Positions 40,065 through 49,610 are shown, counted from the first letter of the stretch. The stretch: 64,000 bases of DNA from Polaromonas sp. (GCF_012927455.1 NZ_JABBPE010000008.1:62001-126000); one strand, 5' to 3'. Notes: generated by a model from the letters alone, not told the origin. Program-made: numbers and translations.

Positions 40065-41074
40065 GGCGCACCCGCAGCGGAAAAATCCTCTGCCCAGCTG
40101 GCAAAGTTGCCGTGGCTGGCAAAGTGTGAAACCGCCTGTAGCAGCGCCCGCGCCATGGCCGCCTCGAAGGGGCTGTGACCGCAACCGTCCAGCCACTGCA
40201 GACGGCTGTTCGGCAAATTCATGTGCAGCGCCCAGGCGGCTTCGGGGCGGCAAATCCAGTCCTGACGGCCATGCAGAATCGCTGTCGGCACCAAGGCCAG
40301 CGCTGGCGCCCGCGCCAACAGGGGGGCATTATTCCAGAAGCAGCCATTCGTCAGGTAGTGGCTTTGCAGCCGGTACTTGTCCAGAAGCGCCGCCGCGTCT
40401 TCAGCAGACGGCGGCTCAGGCCGGGGCGATGCGCTGAGGTGTTGCGAAACGGACGATTCCCAGGCTTCCCAGGCCATGGCCCGCGACAGGGCAACTTGCG
40501 GCTGGTCGCCATGCAGGCCGGCATGCAGCCAAGCCAGCAAATCACCGCGTGCCAGCGGCGGCGCCTGCCGGGCCAGCGCCTCCCAGGCGTCGGGCAAGAG
40601 TTGGCTAGCCTGCTGAAAAAACCAGTCAAGGTCGGATGCCCGCCCCAGAAACACGCCGCGCAGCACCAGGCCCAGGCAAGCCGACGGGTGCGCGGACGCA
40701 TAAGCCAGCGCCAGCCCTGCGCCCCAAGAACCGGCGGCCACCAGCCAGCGCGCTATGCCCAGGTGCTGACGCAGCTGCTCGATATCGGCCACTAAATGGT
40801 CGCTGGTGTTGGCCTGCAGCGCGCCCCGGGGCTCACTGCGGCCGCAGCCGCGCTGGTCAAACAAGGTCAGCCGGCAACGGGTCAGATCAAATAATTCGCG
40901 GTGTCGGGGCGAGCAAGCGCCTCCAGGACCGCCGTGCAAATACACCACGGGTAAACCCGAAGGTTCGCCGCATTGTTCAAAGTAAAGGCGGTGACCGTCC
41001 CCCACGTTCAGCCAACCGCTCACCGGCGGTTCCAGCGGGTGGCGTGGCAGATCAGGTAAAGCATTGGCGTCCAT
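40061..41074 (-). CDS. S33 aminopeptidase (prolyl aminopeptidase-like), PQQ-linked
   Basis: The 337-residue alpha/beta-hydrolase has the S33 plan: [18 protein letters not shown], nucleophile elbow AAGSWGAG (about 112-119), acid in HGRQDW and His in DGCGHSPFE. It is a diverged paralogue of the enzyme at 10978-11952, with AGSWGA in place of GGSWGS. It heads the kinase-regulator operon and is divergent from pqqA (gap 41075-41249). As no pqqF is present, this enzyme is a candidate for trimming the PqqA peptide. That role is inferred from position only. Confidence 0.88.
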   Translation of the reverse strand: MDANALPDLPRHPLEPPVSGWLNVGDGHRLYFEQCGEPSGLPVVYLHGGPGGACSPRHRELFDLTRCRLTLFDQRGCGRSEPRGALQANTSDHLVADIEQLRQHLGIARWLVAAGSWGAGLALAYASAHPSACLGLVLRGVFLGRASDLDWFFQQASQLLPDAWEALARQAPPLARGDLLAWLHAGLHGDQPQVALSRAMAWEAWESSVSQHLSASPRPEPPSAEDAAALLDKYRLQSHYLTNGCFWNNAPLLARAPALALVPTAILHGRQDWICRPEAAWALHMNLPNSRLQWLDGCGHSPFEAAMARALLQAVSHFASHGNFASWAEDFSAAGAP

Positions 41075-41249
41075 GAACCCATGCTAGCCATATTCCGCCA
41101 TTTCGCGACCTCATGAAAACCATGAGGTCTAAATCCATACTTTTGCGATGCGGCGCACAGCCCAAGCTCGCATACTTACTATCGTACCGACAGTCGTTCT
41201 GAAGGTACACAAACTGCCTTTTTCGGATTTAACACCTAGGAGAAATCGT

Positions 41250-41324
41250 ATGAAATGGGAAAAACCAGCTGCCAGCGACATGCGTTTTGGCTTTGAAATC
41301 ACGATGTATATCGCCAATCGTTAA
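41250..41324 (+). CDS. pqqA: PQQ precursor peptide PqqA (24 aa)
   Basis: The gene encodes the ribosomal substrate from which pyrroloquinoline quinone is made. The peptide starts MKWEKP and holds the conserved Glu16-Ile-Thr-Met-Tyr20; the side chains of Glu16 and Tyr20 are cross-linked by PqqE and become PQQ. It ends IANR. AGGAGA (41238-41243) stands 6 bases before the ATG. Length is that of known PqqA (22-29). A long hairpin follows, before pqqB, as in other species where pqqA is expressed far above the biosynthetic enzymes. Confidence 0.96.
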   Translation: MKWEKPAASDMRFGFEITMYIANR

Positions 41325-41345
41325 TCACTATTCGTTCGTTAGTCA

Positions 41346-41385
41346 GTGCGCTCAGCCCGCCGGCCAAGCCGGTGGGCTGACGCAC
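41346..41385 (+). terminator. Hairpin (attenuator) between pqqA and pqqB
   Basis: The stem GTGCG-(C)-TCAGCCCGCCGGC pairs with GCCGGTGGGCTGA-CGCAC over 18 bp with one bulge (C41351), one G-T pair and a CAA loop. No T-run follows directly (the nearest is at 41399-41404). It may act as partial terminator or as an mRNA-stabilising 3' end for the pqqA transcript. Confidence 0.8.
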
Positions 41386-41458
41386 ATCTAGCTTCGCATT
41401 TTTTAAACCCGCCACCCTTCACGAGACGCCGCACCAGGCCGACACGAGGAACTTCCAG

Positions 41459-42376
41459 TTGAAAGCCCATGTTTTAGGTTCTGCGGCAGGTGGCGGGTTT
41501 CCGCAGTGGAACTGCAATTGCCCAAATTGCGACGCCTGCCGCAAAGGCCGCAAAGGCCTGAGGTCGCGTACCCAGTCGTCCATCACGGTCAGCGCTGATC
41601 TTGAGAATTGGCTGCTGTTCAACGCCTCGCCCGACATCCTTCAGCAGATTCGCAGCTTTCCCGCATTGCAGCCGGCACGCGCGTTGCGCGACACAGCCAT
41701 CCGCGCAGTCTTGCTGATGGACGCCCAGATAGACCACACCACCGGCCTGTACATGCTGCGCGAGCACCGCCAGCCGCTGGAGCTGTGGTGCCACGCCCTG
41801 GTGCGTGAAGACCTGACGAGCGGCAACCCGCTGTTTAAGGTGCTGGCCCATTACTGCGGCATCAACTGGCAAGCGTTGTCGCTTGACCAGGCCGGATTCG
41901 GAATAGCCAGCGTGCCGGGCCTGCATTTCACCGCCCTGCCGCTGCTTAGCAACGCGCCGCCTTATTCACCGCACCGCGACCAGCCGCAGCCCGGCGACAA
42001 CATCGGCGTCACCATCACCGATACGGCGACCGGAAAACGGCTGTTTTATGCGCCCGGCCTGGGCCAGATGGAGCCGCCGGTGTGGGCCGCGATGCAGGCC
42101 GCAGACTGCGTGCTGGTCGATGGCACGCTGTGGACCGAGGACGAAATGATTCGCCTCGGCGCCTCCAAAAAGACCTCGCGCGCCATGGGCCACCTGCCGC
42201 AAAGCGGGCCTGGCGGCATGCTGGAGTGGCTTGAAGAGCTGCCGCGCAGCACACGCAAAGTGCTGATTCACATCAACAACACCAACCCCATTCTTGATGA
42301 AGACAGTGCGCAGCGGCAGGAGCTGACGCGGCGCGGCATCGAGGTGGCGTATGACGGCATGGAACTGGACTTATGA
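41459..42376 (+). CDS. pqqB: PQQ biosynthesis protein PqqB
   Basis: The 305-residue metallo-beta-lactamase-fold protein hydroxylates the tyrosine-derived part of the intermediate in PQQ synthesis. It begins [19 protein letters not shown], with the cysteine cluster [10 protein letters not shown] that binds structural zinc, and has the family form of the metal site, [10 protein letters not shown]. The start codon is TTG, with GAGGAA about 8 bases upstream. The stop overlaps pqqC by four bases. Confidence 0.95.
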   Translation: MKAHVLGSAAGGGFPQWNCNCPNCDACRKGRKGLRSRTQSSITVSADLENWLLFNASPDILQQIRSFPALQPARALRDTAIRAVLLMDAQIDHTTGLYMLREHRQPLELWCHALVREDLTSGNPLFKVLAHYCGINWQALSLDQAGFGIASVPGLHFTALPLLSNAPPYSPHRDQPQPGDNIGVTITDTATGKRLFYAPGLGQMEPPVWAAMQAADCVLVDGTLWTEDEMIRLGASKKTSRAMGHLPQSGPGGMLEWLEELPRSTRKVLIHINNTNPILDEDSAQRQELTRRGIEVAYDGMELDL

Positions 42377-43125
42377 ACCATGCACCCGAGCCCTGGAGCG
42401 CCCAGGAGTTTGAAGCCCGGCTGCGCGGCAAAAGCACCAGCTACCACATCCACCATCCGTTTCACGTGATGATGGCCGAGGGCAAACTCACGCGCGCGCA
42501 GTTGCAGGGCTGGGTGGCCAACCGCTTTTATTACCAGATTTCGATTCCGCTCAAGGACGCGGCGATTTTGTCGAACTGCGACAACCGCGAAATCCGCCGC
42601 GAATGGATTTTGCGCATTCTGGACCATGACGGCTGCAGCTTGGGCGGCATTCAGGATGCGGGCGGGATTGAGGCATGGATAGGCCTGGGAGAGGCGGTGG
42701 GCCTGTCGCGCGACGACGTGACCTCGCTGCGCTACGTGGTGCCAGCGGCGCGCTTTGCGGTCGACGCATACATCAACTTTGCGCGCCGCCAGCCCTGGCA
42801 GGAAGCCGTGGCCTCCAGCCTGACCGAGCTGTTTGCGCCGCACATTCACCAGCAGCGCATCGACACCTGGCCGACCCAGTACCCGTGGGTAGATGCCGAG
42901 GGCCTGCGTTACTTCAAGCAGCGCCTGACCCAGGCTAAGCGCGACGTGGCGCACGGCCTGCATTTCACGCTGGCGCATTTCAGCCAGAGCCGCGCCCTGC
43001 AGGAGCGTGCGCTGGAGATTTTGCAGTTCAAGCTAGACGTGCTGTGGGCGCTGGCCGATGCCATCATGCTGAGCCAGTGCGAGATGGCGATCACAGGGCC
43101 AAAACTGGTCACACCACATGACTGA
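42373..43125 (+). CDS. pqqC: Pyrroloquinoline-quinone synthase PqqC
   Basis: The 250-residue cofactorless oxidase closes the ring and carries out the final eight-electron oxidation to PQQ. Family segments include [30 protein letters not shown] and RILDHDG. It overlaps pqqB by four and pqqD by eight bases. The length is normal for a stand-alone PqqC; it is not fused to PqqD. Confidence 0.96.
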   Translation: MNHAPEPWSAQEFEARLRGKSTSYHIHHPFHVMMAEGKLTRAQLQGWVANRFYYQISIPLKDAAILSNCDNREIRREWILRILDHDGCSLGGIQDAGGIEAWIGLGEAVGLSRDDVTSLRYVVPAARFAVDAYINFARRQPWQEAVASSLTELFAPHIHQQRIDTWPTQYPWVDAEGLRYFKQRLTQAKRDVAHGLHFTLAHFSQSRALQERALEILQFKLDVLWALADAIMLSQCEMAITGPKLVTPHD

Positions 43126-43402
43126 GCTGCACACTGCCATCACTATCGGTGACCGGCCCCGCGTCGTGGCGCATTACCGCCTGCAGTGGGAAGAAGTGCA
43201 AAAGGCCTGGGTGTTGCTGTACCCCGAGGGCATGGTCAAGCTCAACGGCAGTGCCGGCGAAATCATGCACCGGCTGGACGGTGAAAAGACCGTGCAAGCG
43301 GTGATTGACGAGTTGGAAAACCAGTTCGAAGCCAGCGGGCTGACGGCCGACGTGCTGGATTTTTTGGCAATTGCCCAGCGCCAGGGATGGATCAAACCAT
43401 GA
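43118..43402 (+). CDS. pqqD: PqqA-binding chaperone PqqD
   Basis: The 94-residue winged-helix protein of the RRE type binds PqqA and presents it to the radical SAM enzyme PqqE. Typical segments are [19 protein letters not shown] and the final [15 protein letters not shown]. It overlaps pqqC upstream and the pqqE start downstream. Confidence 0.95.
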   Translation: MTELHTAITIGDRPRVVAHYRLQWEEVQKAWVLLYPEGMVKLNGSAGEIMHRLDGEKTVQAVIDELENQFEASGLTADVLDFLAIAQRQGWIKP

Positions 43403-44592
43403 ATGCCTCTGTGACCACTACCGGCCCCGCAGCCCCACCCGGCCCACCGCTGTGGCTGCTCGCCGAATTGACTTACCGCTGCCCGCTGCACTGCGTTTTT
43501 TGCTACAACCCGGTGAACTTTGCCCAGACGACGTCCGAGCTGTCCACCGACGACTGGGTGCGTGTGCTGCGCGAAGCGCGTGCGGCGGGCAGCGTGCAGT
43601 GCGGCTTCTCGGGCGGCGAGCCGATGGTGCGCGACGACTTGGAATTGCTGGTAGCGGAGGCACACCGCCTGGGCTTTTACACCAATTTGTTAACTTCGGG
43701 CGTGGGCTTGACCGAAACCCGCGCAGCAGCGCTTAAATCAGCCGGGCTGGACCACATCCAGCTGTCATTTCAGGACTCCACCAGGGAGTTGAACGACTTT
43801 CTTTCCAATACCAAAACCTTCGAGCTGAAACGCCGCACGGCGCAAATGATCAAGGCCAACGGCTGGCCTATGGTGCTCAACTGTGTGATGCACCGGCTCA
43901 ACATCGACTACATCGAGCAGATCATTGAGCTGGCGGTGGAGCTCGGTGCCGAATACCTGGAACTGGCCAACACCCAGTACTACTCGTGGGCCGAACTCAA
44001 TCGCGATGGGCTGCTGCCTTCGCGCGAGCAACTCGAACGCGCCGAGCGCGTGACCAATGCCTGCCGCCAAAAACTGGGCGACAAGCTGCGCATCTTTTTT
44101 GTCGTGCCCGACTACTATGAAAACCGCCCCAAGAAATGCATGAACGGCTGGGGTAATATTTTCTTGACCGTCACCCCTGACGGCACGGCCCTGCCCTGCC
44201 ACACGGCCAAAATGATCAAGCAGCTGGACTTTCCCAACGTGCGTGACATGAGCGTGCAGGACATCTGGTACGCCTCGCCGGGTTTCAATCACTTTCGGGG
44301 TGACGCCTGGATGAAAGAGCCCTGCCGCAGCTGCCCCGAGAAAGAGAAAGACCTGGGCGGCTGCCGTTGCCAGGCCTTGATGTTGACCGGCGACGCTGCC
44401 AACGCCGACCCGGTCTGCGACAAATCATCATTTCATCACCGTGTACAAGAGGCTGTCGCCTACGCCCAGGTCCCCGATGCCCAGCGGACCGTGGTCAAGC
44501 CCCTGGTGTTTCGCGATCCGAAGAATTCGCTTCAGTTCAGCGGCGCTGTCGAAGCGCTGGCACCGTCAAAAATCGCTGCCCCGGCCGCCTAA
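43399..44592 (+). CDS. pqqE: Radical SAM PqqA cross-linking enzyme PqqE
   Basis: It forms the carbon-carbon bond between Glu16 and Tyr20 of PqqA. The radical SAM cluster motif CPLHCVFC lies near residue 26, and the C-terminal SPASM domain has the cysteine sets in [23 protein letters not shown] and DPVCDKS for auxiliary iron-sulfur clusters. I prefer ATG 43399 (397 residues), which overlaps the pqqD stop as ATGA; an ATG at 43387 is also in frame. The operon ends here; no pqqF or PQQ-dependent dehydrogenase follows. Confidence 0.95.
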   Translation: MNASVTTTGPAAPPGPPLWLLAELTYRCPLHCVFCYNPVNFAQTTSELSTDDWVRVLREARAAGSVQCGFSGGEPMVRDDLELLVAEAHRLGFYTNLLTSGVGLTETRAAALKSAGLDHIQLSFQDSTRELNDFLSNTKTFELKRRTAQMIKANGWPMVLNCVMHRLNIDYIEQIIELAVELGAEYLELANTQYYSWAELNRDGLLPSREQLERAERVTNACRQKLGDKLRIFFVVPDYYENRPKKCMNGWGNIFLTVTPDGTALPCHTAKMIKQLDFPNVRDMSVQDIWYASPGFNHFRGDAWMKEPCRSCPEKEKDLGGCRCQALMLTGDAANADPVCDKSSFHHRVQEAVAYAQVPDAQRTVVKPLVFRDPKNSLQFSGAVEALAPSKIAAPAA

Positions 44593-44990
44593 GGCCGAAA
44601 AAAAGAGCCGCAGGTAAAATCATCGCTTGATTTCCTCGCGCGGCACTGGGCCTAGCCTGCCGCCGGACCGGACGCGTGGCGCCATCGCACCCGAACCCGC
44701 CATAACCCCAGCCAACGGCCTGGTTTCGACCACCAGGCCGGCTGAGGCGCATGCGGCCGTAGTGAAAGGCGGCGAGCACGATGGACTGGGCGGCCTCGAA
44801 AACCCAGTCATGCTATATTTTTGAGAGCGGCTAGCGCAATGAATACGGGCGAAAACGCCGTATTTGTTTTTCAAGATGCACCATAGGGCATTGAAGCAGC
44901 ATGGCGCGTAATGGCTAGCCGCAACTGCGACAGCGTGGCCGCGCGCAACGACACCGTACTTATGAACACAAATTTTTTGGAGCATTTGCA
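44593..44990. other. Gap between pqqE and pepN
   Basis: About 400 bases with no gene I can support. A degenerate copy of the 49-bp repeat is recognisable near 44832-44862 (GCTAGCGCAATGAATACGGG). Short frames on both strands at 44620-44830 have biased composition but no known motifs. Confidence 0.5.
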
Positions 44991-47705
44991 ATGAAAGAAG
45001 GCCAGACCACCCTGGTGCGGCGCGAAGATTACGTCGCACCCAGTCATTTCATCGACGCCGTTGAGCTGACGTTTGATCTCGACCCCATCAAAACCCGTGT
45101 GTTGAATCGCATGCGTGTGCGGCGCAATACCGACCTGCCGGCGCAAGCGTTGCGGCTGGACGGCGAGGAGCTCAATTTAGCCCGCGTGCTGGTCAATGGC
45201 CAGGGCACTTCGTTCAAGCTGGAAGGCAATCAGCTGGTGCTGGACAACCTGCCCGACGAGTTTGAGCTGGAAATTTTCACCACCACCTGCCCGGCTAAAA
45301 ACACCAAGCTGATGGGCCTGTATGTCAGCAACAACTCGTTTTTCACGCAGTGCGAGGCCGAAGGCTTCCGGCGCATTACCTACTTTCTGGACCGGCCGGA
45401 TGTGATGGCCAGCTACAGCGTGACGCTGCGCGCCGACAAGGCCCACTACCCGGTGCTGCTGTCCAACGGTAACTTGGTGGCGCAAGGCCCGCTGGAGGCT
45501 GGCCCGAACGGCGCGCGGCATTTTGCCAAATGGGTGGACCCGCACAAAAAACCCAGTTACCTGTTCGCGCTGGTGGCTGGCCAGCTGGTCTCCCGAGAGC
45601 AGCGCATCACCTCGCGCGCCGGCCAGGACCATGTGCTGCAGGTGTATGTGCGCCCCGGCGACCTCGACAAGACCGAGCACGCGATGAACTCGTTGATGCA
45701 CTCGGTGGCCTGGGACGAAGCCCGCTTCGGCCTGCCCCTTGATCTGGAGCGCTTCATGATTGTGGCCACCAGTGACTTCAACATGGGCGCCATGGAGAAC
45801 AAGGGCCTGAACATCTTCAACACGAAGTACGTGCTGGCCAACCAGACCACGGCCACCGACACCGACTTTTCCAACATCGAAAGCGTGGTCGGCCACGAGT
45901 ACTTTCACAACTGGACCGGTAACCGCGTGACCTGCCGCGACTGGTTCCAGCTCAGCCTGAAGGAAGGCCTGACGGTATTCCGTGACCAGGAGTTTTCACA
46001 AGACTTGTGCGGCGAGGCATCGGCCCGCGCCGTCAAGCGCATTGAAGACGTGCGCGTGCTGCGCACCGCCCAGTTCCCAGAAGACGCCGGCCCGATGGCC
46101 CATCCAGTGCGGCCCGACAGCTACATCGAGATCAGCAACTTCTACACCGTCACGATTTATGAAAAAGGTGCGGAAGTCGTGCGCATGATGCAGACGCTGG
46201 TGGCAAGCCACAACGACCCGATGGGCCGCGACGGCTTTGCCAGGGGCATGACGCTGTACTTTGAACGCCACGATGGCCACGCCGTCACCTGCGACGATTT
46301 TGCGCAAGCCATTGCCGATGCAAATCCGATGTCTGATCTGGCGCGCCTGCTGCCGCAGTTCAAGCGCTGGTATAGCCAGGCCGGCACACCACGGGTGCAG
46401 GCCCGGGGCATGTACGACGCCGCTGCCCGCAGCTACACCCTCACACTGGCGCAAAGCTGCGCGCCCTCTCCGGGACAAGTCGCCAAAGAGCCGTTTGTCA
46501 TTCCAGTTAGCTTGGGCCTGCTGGGGGCCGACGGCAAAGACTTGCCGCTGCAACTCGCCGCCGAAGCCGACGCGTTGAAAGGCACCCGCACCGTGGTGCT
46601 GACGCAGGCCAGCGAAACGCTGACCTTTGTCAACCTCGACGCCGAGCCCGTCCCGTCCATCCTGCGCGGCTTCACGGCCCCCGTGCTGCTGGCGTTTGAC
46701 TACACCGATGCGCAGTTGCTGCATCTGCTAGCGCACGACAGCGACCCGTTTAACCGCTGGGAAGCCGGGCAGCGCCTGGCCGTCAACTTCGCTATCAAAT
46801 TCATAGCGAGTAGTGCTGACGTGTCGGGGGCCGCCGTGCTGGATGACGCCTATGTCAGCGCCATGCGCCAGGTGCTGGGCCACCCGACGCTGGACGCCGC
46901 CTTCAAGGAACTGGTGCTGACGCTGCCCTCTGAAATCTATCTGGCTGAACAGCTGGACGTGGTCGACCCCCAGCGCATTCACGCGGTTCGCGAAGCCATG
47001 CGCCAGCAACTGGCCAGCGCGCTCAGCGCCGACTGGGAGGCTGTGTACCAAGCCAACCATGACACCGGCGCCTACACGCCCGACGCCGTGTCGTCGGGCC
47101 GGCGCGCCCTCGCGGCCATGGCGCTGACGCATCTGTGCCTGGCGGCGCAAGCCAGTGGCGACCCGGTCTGGCCCGGCAAAACCCTGCAGCGCTTCAAGGA
47201 CGCGGGCAACATGACGGATCGCGCCAATGCGTTGTCCGCCCTGGTGTCCAGCGGCCACGCGCTGGCCGCCCAGGCGCTTCTGCGCTTTCATGCCATGTTT
47301 AAGGACGAGGCACTGGTCATCGACAAATGGTTTAGCCTGCAGGCCGGCGCACCCGACCGCGGCGGCAATATCCTGCCGATGGTCAGGCAACTCATGAAGC
47401 ACCGCGACTTCAGCCTGCGCAACCCGAATCGCGCGCGCAGCGTCATCAGCACCTTTTGCCAGGGCAACCCGGCAGCGTTTCACCGGGCGGACGGCGCAGG
47501 CTACGCGTTCTGGAGCGATAGCGTGATAGAGCTCGATGCCATCAACCCGCAGGTTGCGGCGCGTTTGGCGCGATCGCTGGACCGCTGGAGCAAGCTGGCC
47601 GAACCCTACCGTAGCGCCGCGCGTGAAGCCATCGCCCGGGTTGCCGCCAAGGCCGACCTGAGCAAAGACACGCTCGAAGTCGTGACGCGCGCGTTGGCCG
47701 CCTGA
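44991..47705 (+). CDS. pepN: Aminopeptidase N (M1 family)
   Basis: The 904-residue zinc aminopeptidase removes N-terminal residues of many kinds from peptides. The substrate-anchoring GAMENKGLNIF and the zinc site HEYFHNWTGNRVT, with the third ligand in LKEGLTVFRD, are intact, and length fits the proteobacterial PepN (DUF3458 at the C-terminus). A degenerate 49-bp repeat is read in frame at about residues 601-615 (AIKFIASSAD). It lies downstream of the PQQ operon on the same strand, 400 bases away, and could help to degrade the processed PqqA peptide, though a housekeeping role is enough to explain it. Confidence 0.95.
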   Translation: MKEGQTTLVRREDYVAPSHFIDAVELTFDLDPIKTRVLNRMRVRRNTDLPAQALRLDGEELNLARVLVNGQGTSFKLEGNQLVLDNLPDEFELEIFTTTCPAKNTKLMGLYVSNNSFFTQCEAEGFRRITYFLDRPDVMASYSVTLRADKAHYPVLLSNGNLVAQGPLEAGPNGARHFAKWVDPHKKPSYLFALVAGQLVSREQRITSRAGQDHVLQVYVRPGDLDKTEHAMNSLMHSVAWDEARFGLPLDLERFMIVATSDFNMGAMENKGLNIFNTKYVLANQTTATDTDFSNIESVVGHEYFHNWTGNRVTCRDWFQLSLKEGLTVFRDQEFSQDLCGEASARAVKRIEDVRVLRTAQFPEDAGPMAHPVRPDSYIEISNFYTVTIYEKGAEVVRMMQTLVASHNDPMGRDGFARGMTLYFERHDGHAVTCDDFAQAIADANPMSDLARLLPQFKRWYSQAGTPRVQARGMYDAAARSYTLTLAQSCAPSPGQVAKEPFVIPVSLGLLGADGKDLPLQLAAEADALKGTRTVVLTQASETLTFVNLDAEPVPSILRGFTAPVLLAFDYTDAQLLHLLAHDSDPFNRWEAGQRLAVNFAIKFIASSADVSGAAVLDDAYVSAMRQVLGHPTLDAAFKELVLTLPSEIYLAEQLDVVDPQRIHAVREAMRQQLASALSADWEAVYQANHDTGAYTPDAVSSGRRALAAMALTHLCLAAQASGDPVWPGKTLQRFKDAGNMTDRANALSALVSSGHALAAQALLRFHAMFKDEALVIDKWFSLQAGAPDRGGNILPMVRQLMKHRDFSLRNPNRARSVISTFCQGNPAAFHRADGAGYAFWSDSVIELDAINPQVAARLARSLDRWSKLAEPYRSAAREAIARVAAKADLSKDTLEVVTRALAA
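46790..46835 (-). repeat. Degenerate 49-bp repeat inside pepN
   Basis: The plus strand CGCTATCAAATTCATAGC matches 16 of 18 bases of the reverse complement of the copy at 37842-37890; the rest is more diverged (GCTGACGTGTCGGGGGC). Coding phase GCT ATC AAA TTC ATA GCG (AIKFIA) equals that of the copies in folC and the acyl-CoA synthetase. Confidence 0.6.
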
Positions 47706-47751
47706 ATGCGCGTTAATTTATCTGTTCACACCTTGAAAGGAGCCTAAAGTT

Positions 47752-48759
47752 ATGGCGAAGAAGATATCCCTCACCCGCTATCTGGTTGAACAGCAACGCA
47801 TAGCCGGCCACATCCCGCCCGAACTGCGCCTGCTGCTGGAAGTCGTGGCCCGCGCTTGCAAAAGCATCAGCCACGCCGTCAACAAAGGCGCGCTGGGCGA
47901 GGCCATGGGAAGCGCAGGCAGCGAAAACGTGCAGGGTGAAATCCAGAAAAAGCTCGACATCATCGCCAACGAGGTGCTGATTGAGGCCAACGAATGGGGC
48001 GGCCACCTGGCGGCCATGGCGTCAGAAGAAATGGACAGCATTCACCTGGTGCCCAACCGCTATCCTCAGGGTGAATACCTGCTGCTGTTCGATCCGCTGG
48101 ACGGCTCCAGCAACATCGATGTGAACGTCAGTATTGGCACCATCTTCAGCGTACTCAAGAAGCCCGATGGCGCGGAGGGTGTGGAAGAAAAAGACTTTTT
48201 GCAGCCAGGCAGCAAGCAAGTTGCCGCCGGCTACTGCGTCTATGGCCCGCAGGCTACCTTGGTGCTGACGGTGGGCGACGGCGTCGCCATGTTCACGCTG
48301 GACCGCGAACAGGGCTCCTTTGTATTGACCGAGGAAAACCTGCAAATCCCCGAGGACACCCAGGAATTTGCCATCAATATGAGCAACATGCGCCACTGGG
48401 ACACGCCCGTCAAACGCTATATCGACGAGTGCCTTCAGGGCAAAGACGGCCCGCGGGGCAAGGACTTCAACATGCGCTGGGTCGCCTCCATGGTGGCCGA
48501 CGTGCACCGCATCCTGACCCGCGGCGGCGTGTTTTTGTACCCCTGGGACAAGCGCGAGCCCGAAAAGGCCGGCAAGCTGCGCCTGATGTACGAAGCCAAC
48601 CCCATGAGCTGGCTGATCGAGCAGGCGGGCGGGGCAGCCACCAACGGCCGGCAACGCATTCTGGACATCCAGCCCGGCAAGCTGCACGAGCGCGTCAGCG
48701 TGATACTGGGCTCCAAAAATGAAGTCGAAAGGGCCACCTCCTACCACGGCAAGCCCTGA
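47752..48759 (+). CDS. fbp: Fructose-1,6-bisphosphatase class I
   Basis: It hydrolyses fructose 1,6-bisphosphate to fructose 6-phosphate in gluconeogenesis, with Mg2+. The metal site [12 protein letters not shown] lies at about residues 118-129, and later segments RYIDECLQG and GGVFLYPWD are family-typical. Length is 335. AAGGAG about 11 bases before the ATG is the likely ribosome-binding site. It is 46 bases after pepN on the same strand. Confidence 0.96.
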   Translation: MAKKISLTRYLVEQQRIAGHIPPELRLLLEVVARACKSISHAVNKGALGEAMGSAGSENVQGEIQKKLDIIANEVLIEANEWGGHLAAMASEEMDSIHLVPNRYPQGEYLLLFDPLDGSSNIDVNVSIGTIFSVLKKPDGAEGVEEKDFLQPGSKQVAAGYCVYGPQATLVLTVGDGVAMFTLDREQGSFVLTEENLQIPEDTQEFAINMSNMRHWDTPVKRYIDECLQGKDGPRGKDFNMRWVASMVADVHRILTRGGVFLYPWDKREPEKAGKLRLMYEANPMSWLIEQAGGAATNGRQRILDIQPGKLHERVSVILGSKNEVERATSYHGKP

Positions 48760-48784
48760 ACGCCAGCTATAATCAAAAGCTTAT

Positions 48785-48860
48785 GCCGGTGTAGCTCAGT
48801 TGGTAGAGCAGCTCATTCGTAATGAGAAGGTCGGGTGTTCGATTCATCTCTCCGGCACCA
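48785..48860 (+). tRNA. tRNA-Thr (CGT)
   Basis: A 76-base tRNA starts GCCGGTGTAGCTCAG and ends with encoded CCA. The anticodon arm CTCAT-TCGTA-ATGAG gives CGT. The acceptor stem has one T-T mismatch (positions 6-67) and the T stem relies on two G-T pairs, yet all invariant bases are present. Confidence 0.93.
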
Positions 48861-48879
48861 GTACAGATAGGGGTTCATT

Positions 48880-48902
48880 GCTATTAATTTAGTAGTGAAC
48901 TT
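48880..48902 (-). repeat. Fragment of the 49-bp repeat
   Basis: TGCTATTAATTTAGTAGTGAAC matches the A-T-rich half of the family downstream of tRNA-Thr; the GC-rich half is missing. Confidence 0.4.
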
Positions 48903-48969
48903 TTTTTCTTTGGCAGGCCCGCAGGCGATCTGTAGGCAACTTGCTCAACTGCAGCCCTAACACCAGACG

Positions 48970-48997
48970 AAAGAAAACCCGCACGCGGCGGGCTTGC
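48970..48997 (-). terminator. Intrinsic terminator of the minus-strand lipoprotein remnant
   Basis: On the minus strand a CCCGC / GCGGG stem with a CGCGT loop is followed by TTTTCTTTC. It lies 45 bases after the remnant's last stop. Confidence 0.65.
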
Positions 48998-49040
48998 ATT
49001 GACAGCGTTTGCTTTCTAAGGCCGGTTCGACTTCTCGCTA

Positions 49041-49353
49041 CTAAGACGCGATACAGCGAAATTCGACTTCTTCAGCAGCAATCTGACCAAAACCGCCGGG
49101 GGCTTCTTTCGTGCCTATCGGCTGCGTTGGTTTTCCTTTGCTTTTACAAAAAATCTAAGGCTTGCTGAAATGCTTTGGCCTTCTAAGCTCCCCCAGATGA
49201 CCACCCCATAGTGCCATCACTTGCCACCCTATACGTTTCCGGTCCTGAGGGCACCACATCGGTTGAACCAGCGCAGCCCGCAATAAATCCAAAAGCCGAT
49301 AAAGAACACGCAGTCTGCACCCACAGCTGCAAACTAATTTTAGTTGTGTCCAT
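49041..49353 (-). pseudogene. Small lipoprotein gene broken by stop and frameshift
   Basis: The gene starts at ATG 49353 with a strong AAGGAGGA site and encodes a signal peptide with lipobox FIAGC, then VVPSGPETYRVASDGTMGWSSGGA. This resembles a family of small beta-proteobacterial lipoproteins. The frame then meets TAG (49183-49185). In the same frame the protein would continue KAKAFQQALDF, and after a T6 tract a one-base shift restores a protein-like end, CKSKGKPTQPIG, then TKEAPGGFGQIAAEEVEFRC, with stop at 49041-49043. So two lesions, a nonsense codon and a probable extra T, separate the halves. A sequencing error could explain the T but not both. A terminator follows. Confidence 0.7.
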
Positions 49354-49610
49354 CGCATCCTCCTTTTTTTTGGCTTCCATTTTGTTACGGCCATAAAGGG
49401 CAGTCGCCAGCGCAGACACGGCGGCAATCACCCCCACGGGAACCCATCGCCGGGGCAGGGGTGGGCGATCAGTGGCCCTGACAATTCCCATTACGGCCCA
49501 TCGGAAAGCCGTGGATCCTTCTGCAGCACCGGCCAACGCCGCTTATGCTGGCAGGCAACCCTGGGCAAAACCGCCCGGCCTCATCAACACCCTCACTGGA
49601 GTCTATTCAC

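Noticed and set aside
44627..44824. 65-aa frame between pqqE and pepN
   Set aside because: No ribosome-binding site, biased composition, overlaps equally plausible frames on the other strand; not supported as a gene or as an extra pqq gene.
49353..49536. N-terminal extension of the lipoprotein remnant to 49536
   Set aside because: The AAGGAGGA site directly before ATG 49353 and the signal peptide starting there argue for the internal start.
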